NCBI RefSeq assembly: GCF_022538115.1
Contig: NZ_JAKZAL010000017.1
Span: forward strand, 53,057 to 117,056
Origin: Cognataquiflexum rubidum
Lineage (GTDB): Bacteria; Bacteroidota; Bacteroidia; Cytophagales; Cyclobacteriaceae
DNA length: 64,000 bases
Reading direction: 5' to 3'
The notes below the pieces were generated by a model. It saw only the letters and a program-made list of their open reading frames with translations. It did no database searches and had not been told where the DNA came from. The position numbers and the translations under genes are program-made. Shown one piece after another: positions 44,629 through 53,147 of the stretch. Positions within the stretch are counted from its first letter, which is position 1; each line of letters opens with the position of its first letter.

Positions 44629-45747
44629 TTACTCAAATATTTCTTTCAGTTTGTTTTCCAAGCTAGCCCCACGGAGGTCTTTTCCGATGATCTTGCCTTC
44701 AGGATCGAGAAGGTATGTTGCGGGGATGGCATTGATCTGATAAGTCGCAGCCGCTTCTGAATTGAAATATTTCAAATCTGAGACATGGGTCCATGTCAGG
44801 TTATCATCGGCGATGGCTTTGACCCAAGCTTCCTTGGTCCTGTCCAACGACACCCCGAAAACTTCAAATCCCTTTTCTTTGTATTGGTTGTAAAGGCGGA
44901 CCACATTTGGGTTTTCCTCCCTGCATGGCCTGCACCAAGCTGCCCAAAAATCTATCAAGACATACTTTCCTTTCAGATCTGAAAGTTTGATCAGCTCTCC
45001 ATTGGGATTGGGAAGTGAGATCTCCGGAGCAACTTGTCCTATAGACAGCGCCCGCATATCATCAAGCTGATGCAAAAGAGAGGTTATCATCTTGGTGTTG
45101 GGGTATTTTTCATCCAAACCTTTAACCAATTCATCGATAAACTGAAAATCATTTTTGATGTTCAGCATGGCTATTCCGGCCATAGAAGCAAAGCTATCTT
45201 TCATTCCTTCCAGGACAAGCTTCACTTTTTGGCTTTGGGTATCCTCGAGATTCATGGCTGTCGTCTGAATTGACTTGATGGCTTCCTGATCTCTTTTGCT
45301 CATGGCTTCAAAGTAAGCCGTATTCAAATCATTGACGGTTTTTTGATAATCAGTGAGAAGCGCTTCTATTTTTTGGAGGTTTTGAGAATCTTCCGCTCCT
45401 TCTACCTTCAGGCTTGCTTCATCATTGAAATCATAAGATACCTGGACATCCTCAGCGTAAAGCGCGAGCTTGACAATCTTTTGATTCATCAGGTGCAATT
45501 CAAAAAATCCCGGACCTTCAAGACTGAGGTCATACTCAAATTCTCCCCCCGAACCCATTGGGATTTCACTAATGATCTCGGTGCTTTGGTCTACAAATTT
45601 ATATATCTCTATTTTTCCTTCAGGAGCGTTTTTTACTTCCCCTGATACTTTTACCGTTCCATCAAATTCCTGCTTCCCGATTTTCTCACAGGATACCATG
45701 ACAAGCACTGCCATAAGAAAAAAGAAATTTATAAATAGCTTCTTCAT
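44629..45747 (-). CDS. TlpA-like thioredoxin lipoprotein (DUF4369 plus AhpC/TSA)
   Basis: From the ATG at 45747 the protein has 372 residues and a lipoprotein signal (LMAVLVMVSC). The N-terminal part (about residues 30-130) is a DUF4369-type beta domain (EGKIEIYKFVDQSTEIISEI); the C-terminal part is a thioredoxin fold with active site WAAWCRPCREENPN. Such proteins act as periplasmic thiol-disulfide reductases, common in Bacteroidota. The start lies directly after the gatB stop, with one base between, so the genes are coupled. Confidence 0.93.
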   Translation of the reverse strand: MKKLFINFFFLMAVLVMVSCEKIGKQEFDGTVKVSGEVKNAPEGKIEIYKFVDQSTEIISEIPMGSGGEFEYDLSLEGPGFFELHLMNQKIVKLALYAEDVQVSYDFNDEASLKVEGAEDSQNLQKIEALLTDYQKTVNDLNTAYFEAMSKRDQEAIKSIQTTAMNLEDTQSQKVKLVLEGMKDSFASMAGIAMLNIKNDFQFIDELVKGLDEKYPNTKMITSLLHQLDDMRALSIGQVAPEISLPNPNGELIKLSDLKGKYVLIDFWAAWCRPCREENPNVVRLYNQYKEKGFEVFGVSLDRTKEAWVKAIADDNLTWTHVSDLKYFNSEAAATYQINAIPATYLLDPEGKIIGKDLRGASLENKLKEIFE

Positions 45748-45748
45748 A

Positions 45749-47209
45749 TTAATTTTCAAGTATTTCTGTCAATAATTTTGTGGCAACTTTTGGATCCGCT
45801 TTGCCTTGGGATTTTTTCATCACCTGACCCATAAACATAGCCATCAAGCCTTTTTTCCCGGATCTGTATTCCTCCACCTTGGCTGCATTCTCTGACAAAA
45901 CTGTCTCTATGATCGGCATCAAGGAGCCTTCATCACTTTCTTGGATGAGGTTTAGATCCTGCGCGATTTCAATAGGACGTTTGGTTTTGTTGAGCAACAT
46001 CTCGGGATATACTTTCTGGGAGGCAACTGAGAAATTAATCTTTCCTTCGTCAATGATACCAATGAGTTCAGCAAGACTTTTGGCTGAAATCGGGAAATCG
46101 GAAATATGAAGGGTAAGCTCATTCAGGTAGGATTTTACAGGACCCATCACCCAATTGGCGGCTCCTTTATAATTTTTGGTATAAAGGCAAACCTCCTCGT
46201 AATAGAGTGCTATTTCTTTGCTGTCAGTCAATACTCCCGCATCGTATTCCGAAAGACCGTATTGGTTGATAAACTTATGGTGCAATTCACGGGGGAGTGC
46301 CGGCATGGAAGCCTTGACACTTTCAAGCCATTCTTCTGATACGATGACAGGACTAAGGTCAGGCTCCGGGAAATACCTGTAATCATTCAGGTCCTCCTTG
46401 GTCCGCATACTGGCAGTCAGGCCTGTTGCCGCATCGAAAGTCCTTGTCTCTGAAATGATTTCAATATTGGCCTCAGCCATTTCCACCTGACGCTCAAACT
46501 CGTGCTCAATCGCCCGCACGACATTTCGGAAAGAGTTCATGTTTTTGACCTCCACCTTTTTGCCATATTCAGTGGAGCCTTTTAGCATTACAGATACGTT
46601 GGCATCGCATCGCAGGGATCCTTCTTCCATATTGCCATCGCATATATCGAGGTACCTGACGAGCTTTTTGATCTCTACCAGATAGGCATAAGCCTCATCC
46701 GAGGAGCGCATATCCGGCTCTGATACGATTTCAATCAACGGAACTCCGGCCCTGTTGAAATCCACCAAAGTGTCGACTTCACCTGCAAGGTGCATGGACT
46801 TTCCGGCATCTTCCTCCATGTGGATTCTCGTAAGAGCAACTGTTTTTTTGCTGCCATCAGGCATAGTGATGGGAACAATTCCTCCAACACAGATGGGGTT
46901 TTTATCTTGTGTGATCTGATATCCTTTTGGAAGGTCAGGGTAGAAATAATTTTTCCTTGCAAAAATATTATGCCTCGTGATTTCGCAATCACAGGCCAAA
47001 CCCATCTTGATGGCAAATTCCACAGCCTTTCTGTTCACCTTGGGAAGGGTTCCCGGATGACCAAGGGTAATGACTGAAATATGTGTATTGGGTAGATTTC
47101 CATATTCTGTGGAATCAGAAGTGTACATCTTACTCTGTGTCAGCAACTGGGCATGTACTTCCAGTCCAATGACCAATTCATATTTGTTTTTTACTTCTGC
47201 AGAAAGCAT
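45749..47209 (-). CDS. gatB: Aspartyl/glutamyl-tRNA amidotransferase subunit B
   Basis: From 47209 the protein has 486 residues, the normal length. It is the kinase and tRNA-binding subunit of GatCAB, which converts Glu-tRNAGln (or Asp-tRNAAsn) to the amide form. Signatures are YELVIGLEVHAQL, the catalytic-domain segment DLPKGYQITQDKNPIC, HMEEDAGKSMH and DFNRAGVPLIEIVSEPD, and the C-terminal tail with GKADP and KLLTEIL. An upstream start (47272) would add 21 residues of unrelated sequence. It follows alaS by 83 bases; gatA and gatC are not in the window. Confidence 0.97.
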   Translation of the reverse strand: MLSAEVKNKYELVIGLEVHAQLLTQSKMYTSDSTEYGNLPNTHISVITLGHPGTLPKVNRKAVEFAIKMGLACDCEITRHNIFARKNYFYPDLPKGYQITQDKNPICVGGIVPITMPDGSKKTVALTRIHMEEDAGKSMHLAGEVDTLVDFNRAGVPLIEIVSEPDMRSSDEAYAYLVEIKKLVRYLDICDGNMEEGSLRCDANVSVMLKGSTEYGKKVEVKNMNSFRNVVRAIEHEFERQVEMAEANIEIISETRTFDAATGLTASMRTKEDLNDYRYFPEPDLSPVIVSEEWLESVKASMPALPRELHHKFINQYGLSEYDAGVLTDSKEIALYYEEVCLYTKNYKGAANWVMGPVKSYLNELTLHISDFPISAKSLAELIGIIDEGKINFSVASQKVYPEMLLNKTKRPIEIAQDLNLIQESDEGSLMPIIETVLSENAAKVEEYRSGKKGLMAMFMGQVMKKSQGKADPKVATKLLTEILEN

Positions 47210-47292
47210 CTTTTCTTTTTTATTCTGTATTACAATCGCCCTAAAATTGGATTCAAAATAGCCTAAAACCAAATTTGGAGCCTCATATTCTA

Positions 47293-49923
47293 TTATATCT
47301 TACCCAGAAGCAACTTGGCTTTGACCAAAACCGACGGCAATCCTGCAAGATTTTTACCTCCTGCAGTAGCAAAGAAAGGTTGTCCCCCTCCTCCTCCATC
47401 GATTTCTTTTGCCAGTTCCCTCACCAATAATCCTGCATTGAGTGACTTTTCAGTGATGAGATTGTCAGAGATCAAAACAGCTACCTGTGGTTTGCCGTCG
47501 ATATCAGCTGCTAAAATTGCGATGACATTGTCAACCTCATTTTTAAGCTCAAAAGCCAGTTTCTTCAATGCATCTGCCGAAGGCATGGATATCTGTGCAA
47601 TGATCTGATTCGTTCCTCCTACCTGCTCAATTGCTCTGATCAAATCTCCCTTGAGTGCTCCCGCCTGTTGGGTATGAAGTGCTTCCAGTTCTTTTCTCAA
47701 GTCATTGCGTTCTTGAATAAGTGCTTCAATTGACTTTTTGACATCCCGGGGATTCTTCAGCAATTCCTGAATTTCCTTCACCAATTGGAACTGATCGTTG
47801 ACATAAGCCTCAGCAGCCTCAGCAGTAATCGCTTCTATCCTTCTGACACCGGCTGAAATGGACCCTTCTGAAATGATTTTGAACAAACCGATAACACCTG
47901 TGGATGATACGTGTGTACCGCCGCAGAGTTCCACAGAAAAATTCCTGTCAAAGGTAATTACCCTTACAAATTCTCCGTATTTCTCACCAAACAAAGCTGT
48001 TGCCCCTTGGTTTTTTGCTTCTGCAATAGGCACATTTCTCTGCTCGTTGAGCGCAATATTTTCCCTGATTTTTGTATTCACAATGCTTTCCACTTGGGAG
48101 ATTTCTTCCTCGGTGAGCTTCGCAAAATGGGAAAAGTCGAAACGGAGGATTTCCTCATTGACCAATGATCCTTTTTGCTGCACATGGTCTCCCAAGACCT
48201 GCTTGAGAGCTGCATGGAGCAAGTGGGTCGCCGTATGGTTGTTCATGCTCAGCTTCCGCTTTTCTCCATTTACTCTGGAAGAGAAAACCGACTCAGGTTT
48301 GGCAGGAAGCCTGTCCACAAAATGGACGATCAGGTCATTTTCTTTTTTGGTATCAAGGACTTGAATGCTTTCGATGTCAGAATGCAAGACACCCTGATCT
48401 CCTACCTGTCCACCGCTTTCGGCATAGAACGGCGTCCTGTCCAACACCAATTGGAACCTGTCGCCTTTTTTATCTGTGATCTGCCTGTATTTGACAATCC
48501 TGCTTTGGGATTCCAGATAATCATAACCTATAAACTCCACCCCTTCATCTTCTCCAACCATAACCCAATCGCCGGTTTCCTGCTCTGCAGCAGCCCTAGA
48601 CCTGGTTTTTTGCTTTTCCATCTCGACAGCAAAACCTTTCTCATCTACCGAGAGACCATTTTCCCGAGCAATCAAAGAAGTCAGGTCAAGCGGAAATCCA
48701 AAAGTATCATACAATTCAAAAGCGACTTTTCCGTCAATGGTTTTTTGACCTGAGGCCGCCATTTCTTCTTTGATCTGATCCAGTTTCTTCAATCCATTGT
48801 CCAAAGTCCTGAGGAAAGAGTTTTCCTCTTCCATGATCACCTTGGCTATAAAATCCTGCTGTGCGGCTACTTCAGGGAAAATATCCCCAAAAGTCTCTGC
48901 TAGCAAAGGAAGCAATTCATATAAAAACGGTTTCTGAAAACCAAGGAAAGTATACCCATACCTTACCGCCCTTCTCAAAATCCTCCGGATGACATATCCT
49001 GCCTTGTTATTCGATGGCAACTGACCATCTGCAATGGTAAACGATATGGCCCGGATATGGTCCACAATCACCCGCATGGCGATGTCTATCTTTTCATCCT
49101 TCCCATATTCCTTTCCGGATTTGGCAGCTACCGCCTGAATAAAAGGAGTAAAGACGTCCGTATCGTAATTGGAAGATTTATTCTGAATCGCTCTGACAAG
49201 TCTTTCAAAACCCATTCCTGTATCCACATGCTTGGCAGGGAGTTCTTTCAGACTTCCGTCCGAAACCCTGTTGAACTGCATGAAAACCAAGTTCCAGATT
49301 TCAATCACCTGAGGATGGTCATTGTTGACAAGGTCGTAACCGTTTACTATTTGTCTTTCTTCTTCGGACCTGAGGTCAACATGGATTTCAGAACATGGAC
49401 CACAGGGACCTGTATCCCCCATTTCCCAAAAATTATCTTTCTTGCTGCCAAAAATGATCCTACTCTCAGGAAGGATTCCGCTCCAGATTTGGAAGGCCTC
49501 CATGTCCCTTTCGAGTTTGTCTCCGGCATCTCCTCCAAAAACAGAAACATACAGCCTGTCTTTTGGCAATTGATACACTTCCGTCAACAATTCCCAGGCC
49601 CATTCGATCGCTTCTTTTTTGAAATAGTCACCAAATGACCAGTTGCCCAGCATCTCAAACATGGTATGGTGGTAGGTGTCCACTCCCACTTCTTCGAGGT
49701 CATTGTGCTTACCCGAAACCCGCAGACATTTTTGGCTGTTGGCCACCCTCAAAAATTTGGGATCTTCATTTCCCAAAAAATAATCCTTGAACTGATTCAT
49801 ACCGGCATTGGTAAACATCAGCGTGGGATCGTTTTTGACCACTATCGGCGAGGAAGGGACATACTGGTGTTTTTTGGACTCAAAAAATTCAATAAATAAA
49901 TTTCTGATTTCTTTGGCTTTCAT
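47293..49923 (-). CDS. alaS: Alanyl-tRNA synthetase
   Basis: The 876-residue enzyme charges tRNAAla and edits mischarged Ser and Gly. The catalytic core begins with FFESKKHQYVPSSPIV and has DPTLMFTNAGMNQFKDYFLG and the later class II motifs. The editing domain has the zinc residues in NNHTATHLLHAAL and CGGTHVSSTG, and the C-Ala domain ends with GGGGGQPFFATAGGKN. Length is standard. The gene precedes gatB on the same strand and diverges from the M23 peptidase gene. Confidence 0.97.
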   Translation of the reverse strand: MKAKEIRNLFIEFFESKKHQYVPSSPIVVKNDPTLMFTNAGMNQFKDYFLGNEDPKFLRVANSQKCLRVSGKHNDLEEVGVDTYHHTMFEMLGNWSFGDYFKKEAIEWAWELLTEVYQLPKDRLYVSVFGGDAGDKLERDMEAFQIWSGILPESRIIFGSKKDNFWEMGDTGPCGPCSEIHVDLRSEEERQIVNGYDLVNNDHPQVIEIWNLVFMQFNRVSDGSLKELPAKHVDTGMGFERLVRAIQNKSSNYDTDVFTPFIQAVAAKSGKEYGKDEKIDIAMRVIVDHIRAISFTIADGQLPSNNKAGYVIRRILRRAVRYGYTFLGFQKPFLYELLPLLAETFGDIFPEVAAQQDFIAKVIMEEENSFLRTLDNGLKKLDQIKEEMAASGQKTIDGKVAFELYDTFGFPLDLTSLIARENGLSVDEKGFAVEMEKQKTRSRAAAEQETGDWVMVGEDEGVEFIGYDYLESQSRIVKYRQITDKKGDRFQLVLDRTPFYAESGGQVGDQGVLHSDIESIQVLDTKKENDLIVHFVDRLPAKPESVFSSRVNGEKRKLSMNNHTATHLLHAALKQVLGDHVQQKGSLVNEEILRFDFSHFAKLTEEEISQVESIVNTKIRENIALNEQRNVPIAEAKNQGATALFGEKYGEFVRVITFDRNFSVELCGGTHVSSTGVIGLFKIISEGSISAGVRRIEAITAEAAEAYVNDQFQLVKEIQELLKNPRDVKKSIEALIQERNDLRKELEALHTQQAGALKGDLIRAIEQVGGTNQIIAQISMPSADALKKLAFELKNEVDNVIAILAADIDGKPQVAVLISDNLITEKSLNAGLLVRELAKEIDGGGGGQPFFATAGGKNLAGLPSVLVKAKLLLGKI

Positions 49924-49939
49924 CTAACCTATTGACTAT

Positions 49940-49971
49940 TTTCGGATTATCTATTTTATTTCATACCTTTG
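49940..49971 (+). promoter_or_regulatory. Probable promoter of the M23 peptidase gene
   Basis: TTTCGG (49940) and TACCTTTG (49964-49971) are about 20 bases apart and match the Bacteroidota -33 and -7 elements. The peptidase ATG lies 70 bases further on. Confidence 0.5.
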
Positions 49972-50041
49972 TGGTCCCCCTACCGCAATCACCCATCATC
50001 CACAGGGGCACAAAATTAGAATATTTACCTCGCAATCCGTA

Positions 50042-51019
50042 ATGAGTAGAATAAAATATTACTACGACCCCAAAACCTGTAAGTACGAGCGCTACAAGCG
50101 AAGCAATTGGGATTTTGCCCTCAATTCCCTAGGTTTCTTCTCTCTCGCCTCGGTTATTGCAGTCATCATGCTGCTTTCATTCAACTATTTTTTTGAAAGC
50201 CCAAAAGAACTGATGCTTAAGAAAGAAAATCAGGAACTTACCCTTTATTACCAGCTTTTGGAAGGGGAAGTCACCAAGCTCAACCACATGATGGGAGACC
50301 TGCAGCAGCGGGATGACAACCTTTACCGGATCATCTTTGAGACTGAACCTATCCCGGGGGAAATGCGGAATGCCGGGGTCGGAGGCTCTGACAGGTACAA
50401 AGAAATCAAAGAAAAGGGCCTGAAACAGGAAGACCTCGTCGTCTCACTTTCCCAGAAAGTGGATGCCCTAAAACGTCAAATGTACGTGCAGTCTGTCAGT
50501 TACGATGAAGTGACTGACATGGCACACAAAAAAGAAGAATATTGGGCCTCTGTCCCTGCCATCCAACCTATCTTGAATGAAAGCCTGAATATGCTCGCAT
50601 CAGGGTATGGCATGCGCATCCATCCTATCCTGAAAGTGCGGAAAATGCACAAAGGCGTTGATTTTGCCGCACCAAAAGGAACGCCTATTTATGCAACAGG
50701 TGATGGTGTAGTGTTATCTGTCAAAACTGTTTTTGGGGGATATGGAAAACACATTGAAATAGATCATGGGTTCGGCTTTGTCACACGGTATGCCCATATG
50801 AACGAATTTAAAGTCAGAAGAGGTCAGAAAATCAAAAGAGGTGACCTGATCGGGACAGTCGGCAACACAGGTTCCTCCACCGCTCCACATGTTCATTATG
50901 AAATATTGAAAGACGGCAAATTCGTCAATCCTGTGAACTATTTCTTCAAAGACCTTACTCCGGAAGAATTTGATAAAATCCTAGAGTTGTCAGGTAGAGA
51001 AAACCAGTCCTTGAGTTAA
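50042..51019 (+). CDS. M23 family metallopeptidase, membrane-anchored
   Basis: The 325-residue protein has a short cytoplasmic N-terminus, one membrane span (FFSLASVIAVIMLLSFNYFF), a coiled-coil region of about 60 residues (KKENQELTLYYQLLEGEV) and a C-terminal M23 (LytM) domain. The zinc motifs are HKGVDFAAP and HVHYEI, with the G-x-x-GYGKHIEIDHG stretch between. Enzymes of this type cut peptide cross-links in peptidoglycan and commonly act with cell-division or elongation machinery. Both motifs are complete, so it should be catalytic. Confidence 0.95.
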   Translation: MSRIKYYYDPKTCKYERYKRSNWDFALNSLGFFSLASVIAVIMLLSFNYFFESPKELMLKKENQELTLYYQLLEGEVTKLNHMMGDLQQRDDNLYRIIFETEPIPGEMRNAGVGGSDRYKEIKEKGLKQEDLVVSLSQKVDALKRQMYVQSVSYDEVTDMAHKKEEYWASVPAIQPILNESLNMLASGYGMRIHPILKVRKMHKGVDFAAPKGTPIYATGDGVVLSVKTVFGGYGKHIEIDHGFGFVTRYAHMNEFKVRRGQKIKRGDLIGTVGNTGSSTAPHVHYEILKDGKFVNPVNYFFKDLTPEEFDKILELSGRENQSLS

Positions 51020-51036
51020 GCTTAGGTGGTTAATAG

Positions 51037-51095
51037 ATTCTTTGCCGGTAGACAAATTTACTTCTCCCAACGGGACAGAAGACGGATGTAAAGTG
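51037..51095 (+). repeat. Dispersed degenerate repeat, copy C
   Basis: The stretch reads ATTCTTTGCCGGTAGAC and, after a C-rich spacer, GGGACAGAAGACGGATG. It is the third and weakest copy of the repeat near 13870 and 23213. Confidence 0.5.
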
Positions 51096-51172
51096 TAAAT
51101 TGAGAATCCTGCCAAGATACATTGAATTACTATTTTACCTTCATCAAAGCGTGCATACCTACATCGAAAACA

Positions 51173-51212
51173 AAATCCCGGTCAGCATAACTGATCGGGA
51201 TTTCTTTTTTGT
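51173..51212 (+). terminator. Strong terminator between the peptidase gene and the hairpin array
   Basis: AAATCCCGGTCAG pairs with CTGATCGGGATTT (12 of 13 pairs) around a 5-base loop, followed by a T-rich run. It terminates the plus-strand peptidase transcript and marks the left border of the repeat array. Confidence 0.85.
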
Positions 51213-51230
51213 TCCAACGGAAACATTATC

Positions 51231-51436
51231 AGCCCTGAAAGGACGCGATATCTCAGGGATGGGTTAAAGCCCATCCTATATAATTCAGGTTTTTCATAAA
51301 ACCATGAAAAATTAAAATATTTGTGATCATCATAATTTAGAATTTACAGCCCTGAAAGGGCGTGACAACTTAGGGATGGGTGAAGCCCATCCATAGAAAA
51401 ACGTACAATCCTGGGAAGCCCTGAAAGGGCGAAATA
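51231..51436 (+). repeat. About 205-bp duplicated arm, left copy
   Basis: Three hairpins and their spacers here are nearly identical to 52692-52897, on the other side of the transposase and in the same orientation. Shared spacer words include CCTATATAATTCAGGTTTTT and CATAGAAAAACGTACAATCC. The copies lie about 1.46 kb apart. Differences are scattered single bases. Confidence 0.88.
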
Positions 51437-51607
51437 ATAGCAATTTAAAAACTAAAACAAAACATGAGAACCAAGGGATGGGTGCAGCTGGTCTATAACA
51501 AAAGCTGCTCAAAACCAATTTAGGTTAATAATGCCTCAGCCCTGAAAGGGCGAAATAGCACAGCGATGGGTGCAGCCCATCGGTTTAAAAGTGAATAAAT
51601 CGCCTCA

Positions 51608-51627
51608 AGCCCTGAAAGGGCGAAATA
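51608..51627 (+). repeat. Left inverted hairpin end of the transposase element
   Basis: AGCCCTGAAAGGGCGAAATA is matched in inverted orientation, with one mismatch, at 52108-52127. The pair brackets the transposase gene closely (22 bases past the stop and 5 bases before the start). Confidence 0.8.
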
Positions 51628-51649
51628 ATAAAGAACCTAGAAAAATCCA

Positions 51650-52102
51650 TCAATCCCAAACATACCTCTCATCGTATTCAACCTTGTATTTTTTCAAAAA
51701 TGACCGGTATTCCCCTTGAAATGTTTTTTTTCGATGGTGGTCTTGTTGGTTGCTAATGTATTCCACCGCGACATTTACCTGACTTGGATTTACAGAAAAT
51801 GCACCATATCCATCTTGCCAATAAAATTCCTTCAAGGTATCATCTTGTGACTTCATCCACTTCGAAGAACTAGATTTTAAATCTTCCAATAAGTGGACAA
51901 TTGTTACTTTTTTGGAAAGCAAACAAAGGACATGTACATGGTCAATATAACCTCCGATGATTATGGGAGTACAATCGTGTTTTTTGCAAATTCCTCCCAA
52001 ATAGCTGTACAATTGGGTTTCAAAAGGAGGTAGAATTAAAGGTTTTCGACCCTTTGTGCTAAAAATGATGTGGATGTAATTTTTCACAAGTGACTGTCCC
52101 AT
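51650..52102 (-). CDS. REP-associated Y1 (HUH) transposase, RAYT type (IS200/IS605-like)
   Basis: The 150-residue protein is a single-domain Y1 transposase. The HUH motif is in GGYIDHVHVLCLL and the catalytic tyrosine with its helix partner in VEYISNQQDHH. The opening GQSLVKNYIHIIFSTKGRKP is typical of IS200-like proteins in Bacteroidota. Such enzymes cut and rejoin single-stranded DNA at hairpins. There is no TnpB gene. The ATG is preceded within 5 bases by one hairpin, and a second inverted hairpin lies just past the stop, so the gene sits within a unit of about 520 bp. The active-site residues are present, so it may be functional. Confidence 0.92.
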   Translation of the reverse strand: MGQSLVKNYIHIIFSTKGRKPLILPPFETQLYSYLGGICKKHDCTPIIIGGYIDHVHVLCLLSKKVTIVHLLEDLKSSSSKWMKSQDDTLKEFYWQDGYGAFSVNPSQVNVAVEYISNQQDHHRKKTFQGEYRSFLKKYKVEYDERYVWD

Positions 52103-52107
52103 ATCTC

Positions 52108-52127
52108 TATTTCGCCCTTTCGGGGCT
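52108..52127 (-). repeat. Right inverted hairpin end of the transposase element
   Basis: It is the inverted partner of 51608-51627 and lies five bases upstream of the transposase start codon, so a folded hairpin here could also limit or allow translation of the transposase. Confidence 0.78.
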
Positions 52128-52691
52128 ATCGATTCTTTTGGTCAAATATGTTTAAATGGGCACACCCATCACTAGGATATTTTGCCCTTTCATGGCTATG
52201 ACTTCAGATTTTGGCTTTTTTATGTCAAGTCTAAATTTAACCTAGTTGACATTGATTAGAAAGAAAAATGAAAAACTTAAACGTTTATTTTCATCATGGT
52301 ATGTATAGGATGCATAGAGCCTACAGATTGATCGATTTTTTTCTATAACTCCAAAATTAATTAACGATAGTTTCATACTTCTATCCCGCCCTTTCAGGGC
52401 TTCTGATTCAATTGACAACCATGGTTTCGATGGGCTCCACCCATCGCTAAGTAATTTTGCCCTTTCAGGGCTGTTAACCCACACCTTTGGTTGTCTTTTC
52501 TATGAACCAGAAATATTTTTTAAAATATCAATCAAACCGAATTTGACTTAGGCAATACCATTTAAATCAGCCCTGAAAGGGCGAAATACCTCAGGAATGG
52601 GTGTAATAAAGAAAAAAATACTCTAAGCCATGAAAGGGCAAGATCACAGGGATTGGTGAAGCCCATCCATAGAAAAAGGTGGTTTTGGGTA

Positions 52692-52897
52692 AGCCCTGAA
52701 AGGGCGTGATAACTTAGGGATGGGTTAAAGCCCATCCTATATAATTCAGGTTTTTCCTAAAACCATGAAAAATTAAAATAATTGTGATCATCATAATTTA
52801 GGATTAACAGCCCTGAAGGGGCGTGATAACTTAGGGATGGGTGAAGCCCATCCATAGAAAAACGTACAATCCTGGGAAGCCCTGAAAGGGCGAAACA
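52692..52897 (+). repeat. About 205-bp duplicated arm, right copy
   Basis: It is the direct-repeat partner of 51231-51436. Here the first hairpin is intact (GCCCTGAAAGGGC), whereas in the left copy it has decayed to GCCCTGAAAGGAC. Confidence 0.88.
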
Positions 52898-53147
52898 ACA
52901 TCTTTCCTCAATAAATAAAAGACAAAAAAATTACCTCTCAGCCCTGAAAGGGCGTGATATCTCAGGGATGGGTGAAGCCCATCCTAAGAAATACGAATAA
53001 TTCAGGTAAGCCCTGAAAGGGCGAAATCACTTGAATCCAATTTCAATAGCGTGAACTATGTTCAATCTCCTTCAAAAAAACAACAATTATCAACATAACT
53101 GCTGTGCAAATTGAGCCAGGTAAACCCTCCATTTTCTCCAGGTATTT

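Larger units (their letters stand above)
51231..53024 (+). repeat. Array of REP-like palindromes around a RAYT transposase
   Basis: Sixteen copies of the hairpin GCCCTGAAAGGGC (or its complement) occur. Plus-oriented copies start at 51232, 51349, 51418, 51539 and 51609. Minus-oriented copies are at 52114, 52184, 52388 and 52459. Plus copies resume at 52570, 52627, 52693, 52810, 52879, 52941 and 53010. Many are followed by a second hairpin, GATGGGTGAAGCCCATC (51258, 51375, 51565, 52429, 52719, 52836, 52967). Two flavours alternate: one continues GTGAT and leads to the second hairpin, the other continues GAAAT and often ends a unit. This is the layout of a bacterial interspersed mosaic element cluster with its transposase. 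Confidence 0.93.

Noticed and set aside
51330..51518. Short minus-strand frames in the hairpin array (also 52242-52484)
   Set aside because: Their translations simply follow the repeated hairpins; no conserved protein features.
51231..53024. CRISPR array
   Set aside because: Repeats are palindromic, vary in sequence and orientation, have spacers of unequal length that are themselves duplicated, and no cas gene is present.
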